From NCBI GenBank assembly GCA_016704425.1, contig JADJAC010000010.1, positions 179,501 to 243,500 of the forward strand: a stretch of DNA of 64,000 nucleotides. The letters are read 5' to 3'. The notes beneath the pieces are model-generated. The model did not search any database, was not told where the DNA came from, and was given only the letters and a program-made list of their open reading frames with translations. The translations under genes were made by a program, and so were the position numbers. Position 1 is the stretch's first letter; each line of letters begins with the position of its first letter. Positions 1-9,222 of this stretch are shown piece by piece. The stretch is from Sphingomonadales bacterium (GTDB lineage Bacteria > Pseudomonadota > Alphaproteobacteria > Sphingomonadales > Sphingomonadaceae).

Positions 1-427
<427 letters not shown>

Positions 428-477
428 TCAAGACCCCCAGGCGATCAGGCATCGACACGGCAGCGCGCTAGAACTGG

Positions 478-825
478 CTAGTTGAGATCGGCAGATCTTT
501 GCAGACTATCGATTTTGGCCAATGACAGGGCGTAATGTGTGGGATGCATTCGAACATCAAACTTGCATCCAATCATATTGTCCATTTCCCAAGTGACCTT
601 GGCAGACATTGACTCCATTCCGGGAAGCTTCAGCCAAACCGCGTCGCCTGGCGCCAGCTGAGTGGGCCATTCAGTGCGAAAGCCTTGCGACGAAAGATCA
701 AGAAGTGACACGGTCTCGGTCTCGCTTTCGCGGCCCGACTTCAATGTTAGGCGACAGGACTCTGGCGGGGCAGATAGGCGCTGCTGATCAGTCTGTCGCT
801 CTGGCCCGGGGCGCCGGATCTCCAT
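478..825 (-). CDS. PilZ-domain protein
   Basis: This 115-residue soluble protein looks like a stand-alone PilZ domain, the family that often binds cyclic di-GMP. A DxSxxG-type signature (DLSSQG, residues ~43-48) and the following beta-rich stretch (PGDAVWLKLPGMESMSAKVTWEMDNMIGCKF) match the fold. A clean RxxxR motif is not visible at the N terminus, so ligand binding is uncertain. It converges on murA and lies downstream of a DUF445 gene on the same strand, 75 bases away. The start at 825 is the first in-frame ATG of the PilZ-like frame. No target process can be assigned from the context. Confidence 0.75.
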   Translation of the reverse strand: MEIRRPGPERQTDQQRLSAPPESCRLTLKSGRESETETVSLLDLSSQGFRTEWPTQLAPGDAVWLKLPGMESMSAKVTWEMDNMIGCKFDVRMHPTHYALSLAKIDSLQRSADLN

Positions 826-900
826 GATTTCAATCCTTTGTTAAGTCCCCAGTTAACCACCGCCATTTGAATTGGTTCCGTGTCCGTGCCTGGCATGAAC

Positions 901-2109
901 CTAAAGCAGCACGTCGATCGCGTGCAGGCCAAGCCCGACGAGCCCACCGACCAGGGTTCCGTTGATCCGGATATATTGCAGGTCGCGCCCGACAGCATTC
1001 TCCACCCGTTCCGTCACGCGACTGGCGTCCCAGCCGCGCACAGTGTCCGAGACCAGCCGGACAATGCTGTCCCCATAACTGGCCGTCGCGCCCACCGTCG
1101 CCCGCCGGGCAAAGCGGTTGATCGTGTCGCGCAGCGAATCGTCCTGCTGGAGCGTGGTGCCCAACTGGCGAAGGGCCTCTCCGAACTTGCCGGCCATTGT
1201 CTTGTCGGGATCGCGTGCTGCCCTGAGCAGCGCTGCACGCGCCTGCTCCCAAAGGCCATCAATCCACCGTTGCATGGCTGGGTTCTCGACGATTTCCTCC
1301 TTCAATCGTGCGACCTTGGCCTGCATCTCCCGATCATGCTGGAGGTCATAGCCGAGATCGGCCAGCATCTCGTTGACTCGAATCCTCAGCGGGTGATCGG
1401 GGAAATCCGCCATGTCATAGAGCAGCTTGTTGAGTCCTGTGATCAGGGCGTCAGCCACATTTTCGTCAAGTCCGGTCCAGCGCAGGATGCGCCCTGCACG
1501 TTCGTGGACCATGTCCCGGATAATTTCCTCGTTGGAGGCGACGATTAGCGCAGCGCGATTGATGATGCCGTCGAGCAGCGGGATGTGCCGCCCTTCGGCC
1601 ATTGCCGCTTCGAGCGACTGGCCAAGCAGTGGTGACACTTCCAGTGCCCGAATGCGGCTGGCAATCGCGCCCTTGGCCATTCCGCCCAACCGGTCGTCAT
1701 CCAGCGCATCGAGAATGTCCGCCAGGAGCCGCGAAGCGCCTTCACGCAGCCTTCCCGCCCCGCCATGATCGGGATCGGCAAGGAAGCGGCCAGCAGCAGC
1801 GGCAACATCCATGTGCCGCATGCGGCGCGCAACGACGGCGGGCGTGAGGAAGTTGTCCTTGAGGAATTGGGCCAGCGTATCGCCGATCCGGTCCTTGTTC
1901 CGGGGAATAATGGCGGTGTGCGGGATCGGCAGGCCCAGCGGATGTCGGAACAGCGCCGTGACCGCGAACCAGTCTGCAAGTCCGCCCACCATCGCCGCTT
2001 CCGCAAAGGCCTTCACGAACCCGATCGCCGGGTGCAGATCTGCAAAGGCGCGCGCCAGAAGATAAACGCCCGCCATCACCACCAGCATCCCGGTGGCCAT
2101 ACGCTTCAT
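901..2109 (-). CDS. DUF445 family membrane-associated protein
   Basis: This 402-residue protein matches the DUF445 (YjiN-like) family, whose biochemical role is unknown. A hydrophobic N-terminal segment (residues ~6-20) and a second near the C terminus (GTLVGGLVGLGLHAIDVLL) flank a long helical, probably cytoplasmic or periplasmic middle part. Family hallmarks include GGLADWFAVTALFRHPLGLPIPHTAIIP after the first helix. It lies on the minus strand between the RND efflux genes and the PilZ gene, 74 bases from the efflux permease, so it could be read from the same message. No function is inferred beyond membrane association. Confidence 0.85.
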   Translation of the reverse strand: MKRMATGMLVVMAGVYLLARAFADLHPAIGFVKAFAEAAMVGGLADWFAVTALFRHPLGLPIPHTAIIPRNKDRIGDTLAQFLKDNFLTPAVVARRMRHMDVAAAAGRFLADPDHGGAGRLREGASRLLADILDALDDDRLGGMAKGAIASRIRALEVSPLLGQSLEAAMAEGRHIPLLDGIINRAALIVASNEEIIRDMVHERAGRILRWTGLDENVADALITGLNKLLYDMADFPDHPLRIRVNEMLADLGYDLQHDREMQAKVARLKEEIVENPAMQRWIDGLWEQARAALLRAARDPDKTMAGKFGEALRQLGTTLQQDDSLRDTINRFARRATVGATASYGDSIVRLVSDTVRGWDASRVTERVENAVGRDLQYIRINGTLVGGLVGLGLHAIDVLL

Positions 2110-2183
2110 GCCTGCGGCCCCGTTCTGGACTGGAAACCTGACGGGAGCCTTGAAGAGGGTGTGACGTTCGACCGTTATTGACG

Positions 2184-5100
2184 CTACTCGGCGGGTTCGA
2201 TGGCGTGATCTGCACGCGGATGGAACCGGCCAGCCACGCGCTTCCAGAAGCCCTTCGCCAGCAGGCGCGGCGGACGGGCAGGCTGCTCACCCTCCCCACC
2301 CGTCGTCAACCAGTATGACATCCAGGGCCCGATGCGTGCTTCGGCACCAACCGCCAGGCTGAAGGTCGCCGGGACGATCAACAGTGTCAACAGCGTCGAT
2401 ACGATCAGCCCGCCAATGACCGTGATGCCCATTGGCTGGGAAAAGCTGCCATCACCGGATAGGGCTGCTGCCGTCGGGATCATGCCAGCGACCATTGCCA
2501 CGGTTGTCATCACGATTGGTTGCGCGCGCTTGTGGCCTGCGTCCATGATTGCCGTAAATTTGTCTACGCCCTTATCCATTTCCTCAAGCGCGAAATCGAC
2601 GAGCAGAATCGAGTTCTTGGCGACAATGCCGAACAGCATCAACATGCCGATCAAGACCGGCATTGAAATCGGCATGCCTGCAAGTTTCAGCGCGAGAACA
2701 CCGCCAAGAGGTGCAAGCAACAGGGACCCCATGTTGACGAGCGGCGGAATGAATCGACGATAAAGCAGGACGAGTACGGCGAACACCGACGATACACCCG
2801 TAATCAGCGCAATCAGGAAGTTCCTGACCATTTCCTCCTGCCACTTGGCTTGGCCCAAAGTCAGTTTGATGACGCCCGACGGCAGGTTTGACATTGTTGG
2901 CAGCGCATTGATCTTTTTGTCAGCCTCGCTGGAGACATAGGGCTTTCCGGTTTCCGGATTGACAGCAAAATCCGCGCCGATCGAAATCCGCCGGTTCTGG
3001 TTTGTGCGCTGGATCGTTGTGGGCCCCGCTCCGAAACTGATCTCGGCAATTGTCTTGAGCGGGACCGACCCGCCGGTCGCAGTCGGCACCGGCAAATTCT
3101 CAACCGTCGCAAGCGAGCGGCGCGAATCCTCCGAAAGTGCGACGCGTATCGGAACCTGGCGATCGGAAAGCGAAAATTTCGCACTGTTCTGATCAATGTC
3201 CCCGATTGTGGCGATACGGATCGTCTGCGAAAGGGCTGCGGTTGTGACACCCATGGACGCAGCAAGGTCGCTGCGCGGTTTGATCGTGATTTCCGGGCGT
3301 TGCAAATCGCCATTGATGCGCGGGGCCACGATTTCCTTAACGCCATTCATTTCTTCCGCGATCTTGCGCGCAGTCGCGAGCAATTTCTCAGGATCGCTTC
3401 CACCGAGCGTGATCGTGATATCACGTCCTGAAAAACCGCCATTCTGCGATTGGAACGTCACACGCGCGTCGGGGATTTGCTGAAATCGCTTTGCCCATTG
3501 CTTTTCGAACTGGTCGCTTGTGATGTCGCGCTCATGGGGCAGTCTCAAATAAACATCGGCCTTCGCGGGAGTCACATCGGCAAAGGCCTTTACGCCAGGA
3601 GCATCCTGTTTGAGCATCCGCTGGATCCGGTCCGTAACATCGCGTGTCTGCTTGAGTGTGGACCCCGGAACCATCTCCACGCGGACCGAGCTATAGTCGA
3701 AATCGAGCGTAGGCTGAAATGTGAACGGCAGCGAAGCGATTGTGATACCGGTCATGACGAGAGACAGGAAGCCCGAGAAGACGATCCAGCGCCGATGGCC
3801 CAGCGACCAGCGCAGCACCTTCATGTAACTGTCCATCAGCCAGCCTTCACCGTGCGAAGCTTCGCCTTGCGCCTTCAGGAAATAGGCTGCGACCATCGGC
3901 GTGATCATGCGGGCGACGCCAAGGCTCATCAACACGGCGGCGACAACAGTGAAACCGAAATTCTTGAAGAACTGCCCTGAAACGCCCGGCATGAGCCCAA
4001 CCGGAAGAAAAACCGCGACAATCGAAAACGTGGTGGCGACAACGGCCAGTCCAATTTCATCCGCTGCATCAATGGCGGCCTGGTAGGCGGATTTGCCCAT
4101 GCGCATGTGACGAACAATATTCTCAATTTCAACAATGGCATCATCGACAAGGACACCCGCCACAAGGCTCAGTGCAAGCATCGAGATCGTGTTGAGGCTG
4201 AAACCCAGCAGGTCCATGAACCAGAAGGTCGGGATCGCCGAAAGGGGAATGGCGATTGCCGATATCAAGGTCGCCCGGCGGTCTCGCAGGAACAGGAAAA
4301 CGACCAGAACAGCAAGAACTGCACCTTCGATCATCGAGGTCAGGGAGCTTTTGTACTGGGCTTTTGTGTAATCGACCGATGTGTAGAGTTCGGTAAACGT
4401 GACGCGCGGATTCTCCTTGTGAATTTTCGCCAATTCTTCCTGAACGGCCTCATAAACTTTGACGTCAGATGCCCCCTTTGCGCGCTGGATCGAAAACGAC
4501 AGAACCTGGCGCCCGTCCATCGTTCCCAGCTCACGCTGCTCGCCGTAAAGATCTCGCACTTCGGCAATGCTGGAAAGCTTGATTGTCCGTCCGCCGCCAA
4601 TGGCTATGTCGGTATCGCCGAGCTGAAAGGCATTTCGGGCATTGCCAAGAACCCGCAAAGATTGCTCCGATCCGGCTATTTCCGTTCGCCCGCCCGCGGC
4701 ATTGACGTTGACTTGGCGGAGTTGCGAATTGACCTGTGCCGCCGTGATGCCAAGCGACTGCAAGCGTGCTGGATCGAGAATAACGCGAATTTCCCGGTTC
4801 ACCCCTCCGCCGCGCGACACCACAGCCATGCCGGGAATGCCCTGAAGCCGCTTGACTACAACATCATCGACATACCAGCTCAATTGCTCGAGTGTCATGT
4901 CAATGGCTTCGGCCGAAATATAGGCGATCGGGTTGCCCGTCGTATCTTCACGCTCGACCTGTGGCTCGAGTATGCCGTCAGGCAGGTCGCTGCGCACCTT
5001 CGTCAACGCATCGCGAATATCGTTCACGCCGCGGTCAATGTCGGTGCCGAGTGCGAACTGCACAAATGTAGACGACGTGCCTTCGCGTACCGACGAATTG

Positions 5101-5348
5101 ATTTCCTCGACGCCATTGATCGAACGCAGAGACGCTTCGACGATCTGCGTTACCTGCTTCTCAAGCTCTGGCGGCGCGGCCCCTGGCTGGGTGATCCGCA
5201 CCATAGCGCCCGGAAACTCGATATCCGGGTTGTCATTGACATCAAGCCTCGTAAAACTCACGACACCTGCCAGCAGCAGGGCAATGAACAGGACAATGGG
5301 TGGCACCGGGTTGCGGATGCACCAGGCCGATATGTTGCGAAAATTCAT
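2184..5348 (-). CDS. RND-family multidrug efflux permease
   Basis: This 1054-residue inner-membrane pump of the resistance-nodulation-division superfamily (AcrB/HAE1 type) exports drugs or other amphiphiles using the proton gradient. The N-terminal membrane helix (PVPPIVLFIALLLAGVVSFTRLDV) is followed by a large periplasmic porter loop. The paired acidic residues needed for proton relay sit in GVLVDDAIVEIENIVRHM, and a second periplasmic loop precedes a helix bundle with a MDKGVDKFTAIMDAGHKRAQPIVMTT segment. Length fits full-length pumps. It lies 12 bases downstream of its adaptor gene. No outer-membrane channel or regulator is adjacent, so it probably borrows a TolC-like partner. The substrate is unknown. 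Confidence 0.93.
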   Translation of the reverse strand: MNFRNISAWCIRNPVPPIVLFIALLLAGVVSFTRLDVNDNPDIEFPGAMVRITQPGAAPPELEKQVTQIVEASLRSINGVEEINSSVREGTSSTFVQFALGTDIDRGVNDIRDALTKVRSDLPDGILEPQVEREDTTGNPIAYISAEAIDMTLEQLSWYVDDVVVKRLQGIPGMAVVSRGGGVNREIRVILDPARLQSLGITAAQVNSQLRQVNVNAAGGRTEIAGSEQSLRVLGNARNAFQLGDTDIAIGGGRTIKLSSIAEVRDLYGEQRELGTMDGRQVLSFSIQRAKGASDVKVYEAVQEELAKIHKENPRVTFTELYTSVDYTKAQYKSSLTSMIEGAVLAVLVVFLFLRDRRATLISAIAIPLSAIPTFWFMDLLGFSLNTISMLALSLVAGVLVDDAIVEIENIVRHMRMGKSAYQAAIDAADEIGLAVVATTFSIVAVFLPVGLMPGVSGQFFKNFGFTVVAAVLMSLGVARMITPMVAAYFLKAQGEASHGEGWLMDSYMKVLRWSLGHRRWIVFSGFLSLVMTGITIASLPFTFQPTLDFDYSSVRVEMVPGSTLKQTRDVTDRIQRMLKQDAPGVKAFADVTPAKADVYLRLPHERDITSDQFEKQWAKRFQQIPDARVTFQSQNGGFSGRDITITLGGSDPEKLLATARKIAEEMNGVKEIVAPRINGDLQRPEITIKPRSDLAASMGVTTAALSQTIRIATIGDIDQNSAKFSLSDRQVPIRVALSEDSRRSLATVENLPVPTATGGSVPLKTIAEISFGAGPTTIQRTNQNRRISIGADFAVNPETGKPYVSSEADKKINALPTMSNLPSGVIKLTLGQAKWQEEMVRNFLIALITGVSSVFAVLVLLYRRFIPPLVNMGSLLLAPLGGVLALKLAGMPISMPVLIGMLMLFGIVAKNSILLVDFALEEMDKGVDKFTAIMDAGHKRAQPIVMTTVAMVAGMIPTAAALSGDGSFSQPMGITVIGGLIVSTLLTLLIVPATFSLAVGAEARIGPWMSYWLTTGGEGEQPARPPRLLAKGFWKRVAGRFHPRADHAIEPAE

Positions 5349-5360
5349 AACGCCCCGTCC

Positions 5361-6557
5361 TTACCTTGCAGCCTTGGCCAGTTCGGGAATGACAGTCTCC
5401 CCTGGGTTCAGGAACGCACCAGCAGTAAGCACAACGCGCTCCTTGCCCGACAAGCCCGCCGTTACCGGAATGCCGGTGCTCGTGACGGACCCGACCTTGA
5501 CGTCGCGACGCTCGATCTTGTTGTCCTTGCCTACAACAAGGACAAAATTGCCCTTCTCGTCGCTCTGGACAGCGGACTCAGGCAAAAGGGGCGCCTGAAT
5601 GGTCCCGCTCACGATTTCCGCCGTAGCAAAACCGCCGGGGCGCAAGGCCTTGTCATAGGCCAGCGCAATGCGCGCGACACCCTGTCGCGCCTGTGGGTCG
5701 ATAACCGGAGAAAGCTGCCAGATACGCCCGGTGAACGAAATTGGGGTTCCGACCGGCGTCACCTTTGCGGAAAATCCTTCATTCATCCGCGCAAGATCGC
5801 CTTCAGCCAACTGGGCCTTCAGTTCCATCTCTCCATCGCGGGCAAGACGAAAGAGGACGCCGGACCCCGCCCCGACGACCTGGCCCGGCTCGACCGCGCG
5901 CGTCAGGACCAGGCCCGCGGCGGGCGCGCGAACGTCCAGCCGCCCAATCCTTGCCTGCCCCGCGCCAAGCTGAGCCTTTGCAACTGCAACGCGCGCACGC
6001 GCAGCATCGCGCGTCGCGGTCTTGCGATCGAGATCCGCCTTCGAAATGAAGCCGCGGGCAACAAGCGCGCTCGCACGATCCAGTTCGGACTGGGCCAAAC
6101 GCGCATCGGCCTGCGCCACGACCACATTGGCAGCAAGCTGGTTGGCCTCCTGAGACTGGACCGAGCGCTCGATGGATGCCAGAACCTGTCCCGGGCGGAC
6201 CCAGTCTCCGGGCTCGACCCAAACGCGAGTCACCATCCCGCCTTCACCCACAACCCCAACCGGCATTTCGCGCCGCGCACCAAGCGAGCCGGTTGCCGTG
6301 ACGAGATTGGTCACGCTGGTCTGACCGGGCACAATCACCGTCACTCGCGGCGACTGCTTGTTTGCGGCGCTGTCCGCTGCGGCGCCGCCAGCATTCGACG
6401 CACTTCGACCAAAGATCATATAGGCCGCAAAGATCGCCACCACGACAAGCACACCCGCAATGATGAGGTTGCGGCGCTTGCGGCGCGCAACAATATCCTC
6501 ATCCGTGAGGTAGTCCATGTCGGAGGACTGGTGCGAGATGCTTGATTCGTAATTCAT
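5361..6557 (-). CDS. RND efflux periplasmic adaptor subunit (membrane fusion protein)
   Basis: This 398-residue HlyD/AcrA-type adaptor bridges the RND pump to an outer-membrane channel. One membrane helix (residues ~29-49, RNLIIAGVLVVVAIFAAYMIFG) anchors it. A biotinyl-lipoyl-like half (GMVTRVWVEPGDWVRPGQVLASI), an alpha-hairpin coiled coil (~130-190) and the matching lipoyl half (DVRAPAAGLVLTRAVEPGQVVGAG) follow in the usual order, then the beta-barrel. There is no lipobox, so it is anchored by its helix. It is first in the two-gene efflux operon, and the 252-base gap upstream, shared with a divergent stress gene, should hold the promoter. Confidence 0.92.
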   Translation of the reverse strand: MNYESSISHQSSDMDYLTDEDIVARRKRRNLIIAGVLVVVAIFAAYMIFGRSASNAGGAAADSAANKQSPRVTVIVPGQTSVTNLVTATGSLGARREMPVGVVGEGGMVTRVWVEPGDWVRPGQVLASIERSVQSQEANQLAANVVVAQADARLAQSELDRASALVARGFISKADLDRKTATRDAARARVAVAKAQLGAGQARIGRLDVRAPAAGLVLTRAVEPGQVVGAGSGVLFRLARDGEMELKAQLAEGDLARMNEGFSAKVTPVGTPISFTGRIWQLSPVIDPQARQGVARIALAYDKALRPGGFATAEIVSGTIQAPLLPESAVQSDEKGNFVLVVGKDNKIERRDVKVGSVTSTGIPVTAGLSGKERVVLTAGAFLNPGETVIPELAKAAR

Positions 6558-6809
6558 AATAGTTCCGCTTTCAGGCCTGGCGCGCAGGCAATGCCCTTTG
6601 GTCTTGCGACTGTATTATCTTAATAAGTCACCGACCTCAAGTCTGATTGCGGCACGCCATCCCTCGGCCACGCGGGGTCTTTGCTACATTTTGCTGCAGT
6701 GCGCAACAGATTTCCCGCTTTTCTGCCGCTTTTGCCGCATCTTGCAACCGGCAACGCGCGCCCGTAAGCTGGGCATTCCCACTTTGTCGCAACCAGATGG
6801 AGATGCGTA

Positions 6810-7067
6810 ATGGACAGGGGAATAATCGGCTGGATCATAATCGGCGCAGTTGCAGGCATTCTGGGCAAGTGGATCATGCCCGGAAAAGATCCTGGCGGCT
6901 TTATCGTTACTGTCTTGTTGGGGATCGCCGGCGCGCTGCTCGCCGGATTTATCGGGCAGGCGGTTGGCTTTTATGGTGCCAGCGAAGGTGCTGGCTGGAT
7001 AGGCGCCACGGTTGGAGCCATCGTCCTTCTCGGCATATACAGAATGATCAAGGGGCGCACGGCCTGA
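6810..7067 (+). CDS. GlsB/YeaQ/YmgE-family small membrane protein
   Basis: This 85-residue protein is almost all hydrophobic, with three glycine-rich transmembrane segments (GIIGWIIIGAVAGILGKW, GFIVTVLLGIAGALLAGFIGQAVG, GWIGATVGAIVLLGIYRMI). The pattern GWIIIGAVAGILGKWIMPGKDPGGF...LLGIAGA is typical of the transglycosylase-associated GlsB/YeaQ family, linked to general stress in other bacteria. Its molecular role is unsettled. It is monocistronic: a strong intrinsic terminator follows. It is divergent from the efflux operon. The start at 6810 gives the expected family N terminus. Confidence 0.9.
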   Translation: MDRGIIGWIIIGAVAGILGKWIMPGKDPGGFIVTVLLGIAGALLAGFIGQAVGFYGASEGAGWIGATVGAIVLLGIYRMIKGRTA

Positions 7068-7093
7068 CCGGACATCCGTTCAGCAATTGTGCA

Positions 7094-7131
7094 GGCCGAT
7101 GGATGGTATGACGCCTCCCATCGGCCTTTTT
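7094..7131 (+). terminator. Intrinsic terminator after the GlsB-like gene
   Basis: A perfect 9-base stem (GGCCGATGG at 7094 with CCATCGGCC at 7118) is followed at once by five T residues. This is a classic rho-independent terminator on the plus strand, 27 bases after the stop of the small membrane protein gene. Confidence 0.85.
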
Positions 7132-7170
7132 GTTTCGTGGCCGGACGCAGTCAGGAATGGAGAAGTGTCT

Positions 7171-7881
7171 ATGAAGACGGGTTTGGGCGCTGCAGTGATG
7201 GCAGCTGTTTCAATGGCACCGGCTGCGGCCAGCGCAGACGTGACGCAAGCGCCGATTGCCGGTACGCGCCTTGACGTGACGGCTCGGGGCGATGTTCTGC
7301 GCGTGCCGGATATTGCCATCATCAGTGCCGGGGTAACAACGAATGCGGTCGATGCAGCGAGCGCCATGCGCGACAATGCGGGCCGGATGAACCGCGTTCT
7401 TGCAGCACTCAAAAAGGCGGGCGTAGCGGACAAGGACATCACGACGTCCTCAATCAACCTTTCGCCCCAATATCGCTATGTCGAGAATCAGCCCCCTGTC
7501 ATTGTCGGATATCAGGCTTCGAACCAGGTTACGGTCCGGTTCCGCGATATCGCGAAATCGGGTTCGATCCTTGACGTGCTCGTGAAGGAAGGATCGAACC
7601 AGATCAGCGGCCCTACCCTGACCATCGACAAGCCTGAAGCCGCACAGGATGAAGCGCGCGTGGCCGCAATCAAGGCGGCTCGGGCACGCGCCAGCCTTTA
7701 TGCGACGGCCCTTGGAATGAAAGTCGTGAGGGTGGTTTCGATTACCGAGTCCGAAGGTTACTCTGGCGGTCCGATGCCGGTCATGGCCATGCGGAGCATG
7801 GATTCGGCTGCAAAGACCGAGATCATGCCAGGTGAACAATCCGTAAGCGTCAATGTTTCGGTGGTGTTCGAACTGCAGTAA
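7171..7881 (+). CDS. SIMPL-domain (DUF541) periplasmic protein
   Basis: This 236-residue exported protein has the SIMPL/DUF541 fold found in periplasmic oxidative-stress-related proteins; its exact function is unknown. The chosen ATG at 7171 follows a GGAGAA ribosome-binding site and starts a signal peptide (MKTGLGAAVMAAVSMAPAAASAD). An upstream in-frame start at 7087 would overlap the terminator of the previous gene and spoil the signal peptide. Family features are DVTARGDVLRVPDIAIISAGV, RMNRVLAALKKAGVADKDI and the C-terminal SVNVSVVFEL. The next gene is convergent, 15 bases away. Confidence 0.85.
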   Translation: MKTGLGAAVMAAVSMAPAAASADVTQAPIAGTRLDVTARGDVLRVPDIAIISAGVTTNAVDAASAMRDNAGRMNRVLAALKKAGVADKDITTSSINLSPQYRYVENQPPVIVGYQASNQVTVRFRDIAKSGSILDVLVKEGSNQISGPTLTIDKPEAAQDEARVAAIKAARARASLYATALGMKVVRVVSITESEGYSGGPMPVMAMRSMDSAAKTEIMPGEQSVSVNVSVVFELQ

Positions 7882-7896
7882 ACAGTGCCCAAGGCG

Positions 7897-9090
7897 CTAT
7901 TTCACGCGTGTGCGGAACCTGATCGAAAAGCTGGAATTTGCCGCCATTGTGCCCTGCGGGCTCAGTTTTATGGCATTGACAGCCGTGTCATAACCCGCGG
8001 CGGGCGTGTAGGCATAGCTGGCACCGCTGTTATTCGAATAGGAAAGATTGGACGCCGCGAAGGAGAGGCCGCTGGTTCCAGCGACAAACTCGAAATTCGT
8101 CGCAAGCGGTCCGGCATCGTCGATGTCGCCGTTGTAGAAGGTCATCGTTGCGGGCAACGGGTCGGTCAGCACCATCGTTCCGAGGTCAATGGGGCTTGCA
8201 TCCGAATTGGCAACCGTCAGCGTGTAAATAATGTCTGCGCCGGGAATATTGAACCGGTTCGGATCGGTGCCATTGGTCGAATAGGGTGTTGCTGACTTGG
8301 TTACCGTCAAGGACGGCATTGGGCAAAAACTGATCGCCTGGAAGCCGATGGCCTGCTGCCCCGTGGTGTTTTCACCCGCCGTGTAGGGATAATTCCCATA
8401 CCGAATTTCAACCTGGGTTACGGGCTGCGCAAAACTTGCGGAAATTGTACCCGTGGTCGCATTGTTCCCACTGGTTCCGGTGCCGCCGCTTTGCCTGACG
8501 GTCAGGGAAAATGGCGACGATACGGCACCGAGAATCTGGCTTGAACTGGCATTGGAATGCGGGCCTGCTGTGGTGTTGTTGGTCCCGAACGGCGTCGTCA
8601 GCGAAGGATCGTAGCTTGCCGCGCCATTGATGCCGTTGACCTGCAACCAGTCTCGGAACTGGTTCGCGGAAAAATCCATGTCGTTGAGCTGGACAGAAAA
8701 ATCCCGGATCGGAACCGGAAACGTAAAGCGGGTGACGATGACCCGGGAGTTCCCCGATATGCTGGCGGTCCGCCCTGAGAACCTGCCACCGACAACGAGG
8801 TTCCGTGCCGCGACGCCATCGGTGATCAAGCCGGTGATCGCGGGCATCTGCTCCCCGGCGGCAACGGTCGAGGCAAGGCCGTTCGTCGACCAGCTGACCG
8901 TAAAGGTCTGGTTGCCAAGCGCCGAGCTTGTCGCAGTGTAACTATAAGTGTTTCCATAGTTCAGGGTTGCGGGCGCTTGGCTGGCAAAACTGAAGCTGTA
9001 TTGGTTGGCGGCCGGGCAGGCTGCCCCTGCAATACCGGGCAGCCCGGCACTGGCAATGGCGACGATCAGCCCCTTTGTAACAGTCTTCAT
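7897..9090 (-). CDS. Secreted DUF11-type repeat protein
   Basis: This predicted 397-residue exported protein starts with a signal peptide (MKTVTKGLIVAIASAGLPGIAGA) cleaved before an ACPAANQY mature end. The middle is Ser/Thr/Asn-rich and beta-like. From about residue 285 there is a DUF11-type domain (SLTVTKSATPYS...ADIIYTLTVANSD...TDPLPATM), a module common in bacterial surface proteins. No LPXTG, PEP-CTERM or autotransporter barrel is visible, so attachment is unclear. ATGs at 9099 and 9090 are both possible; 9090 gives the cleaner signal peptide. A longer frame into the divergent gshA gene is rejected. It is probably an exported structural or adhesive protein. Confidence 0.7.
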   Translation of the reverse strand: MKTVTKGLIVAIASAGLPGIAGAACPAANQYSFSFASQAPATLNYGNTYSYTATSSALGNQTFTVSWSTNGLASTVAAGEQMPAITGLITDGVAARNLVVGGRFSGRTASISGNSRVIVTRFTFPVPIRDFSVQLNDMDFSANQFRDWLQVNGINGAASYDPSLTTPFGTNNTTAGPHSNASSSQILGAVSSPFSLTVRQSGGTGTSGNNATTGTISASFAQPVTQVEIRYGNYPYTAGENTTGQQAIGFQAISFCPMPSLTVTKSATPYSTNGTDPNRFNIPGADIIYTLTVANSDASPIDLGTMVLTDPLPATMTFYNGDIDDAGPLATNFEFVAGTSGLSFAASNLSYSNNSGASYAYTPAAGYDTAVNAIKLSPQGTMAANSSFSIRFRTRVK

Positions 9091-9222
9091 ACGCCGCATT
9101 TCGGAAACCCATTCAAGACAGGAACGGCAATAGTTACTTTTGGTTAAGGCCGCGTAACCAATGACTGTTGTTGAGACGAAACAGGGTTTCCATGCGCAAC
9201 TGATTCCGCCTAAACCAGCACC

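Noticed and set aside
4107..6545. 812-codon open frame on the plus strand opposite the RND efflux genes
   Set aside because: It lies entirely antisense to two clear RND genes, has no domain pattern and is rich in Arg/His as expected of a GC-rich shadow frame.
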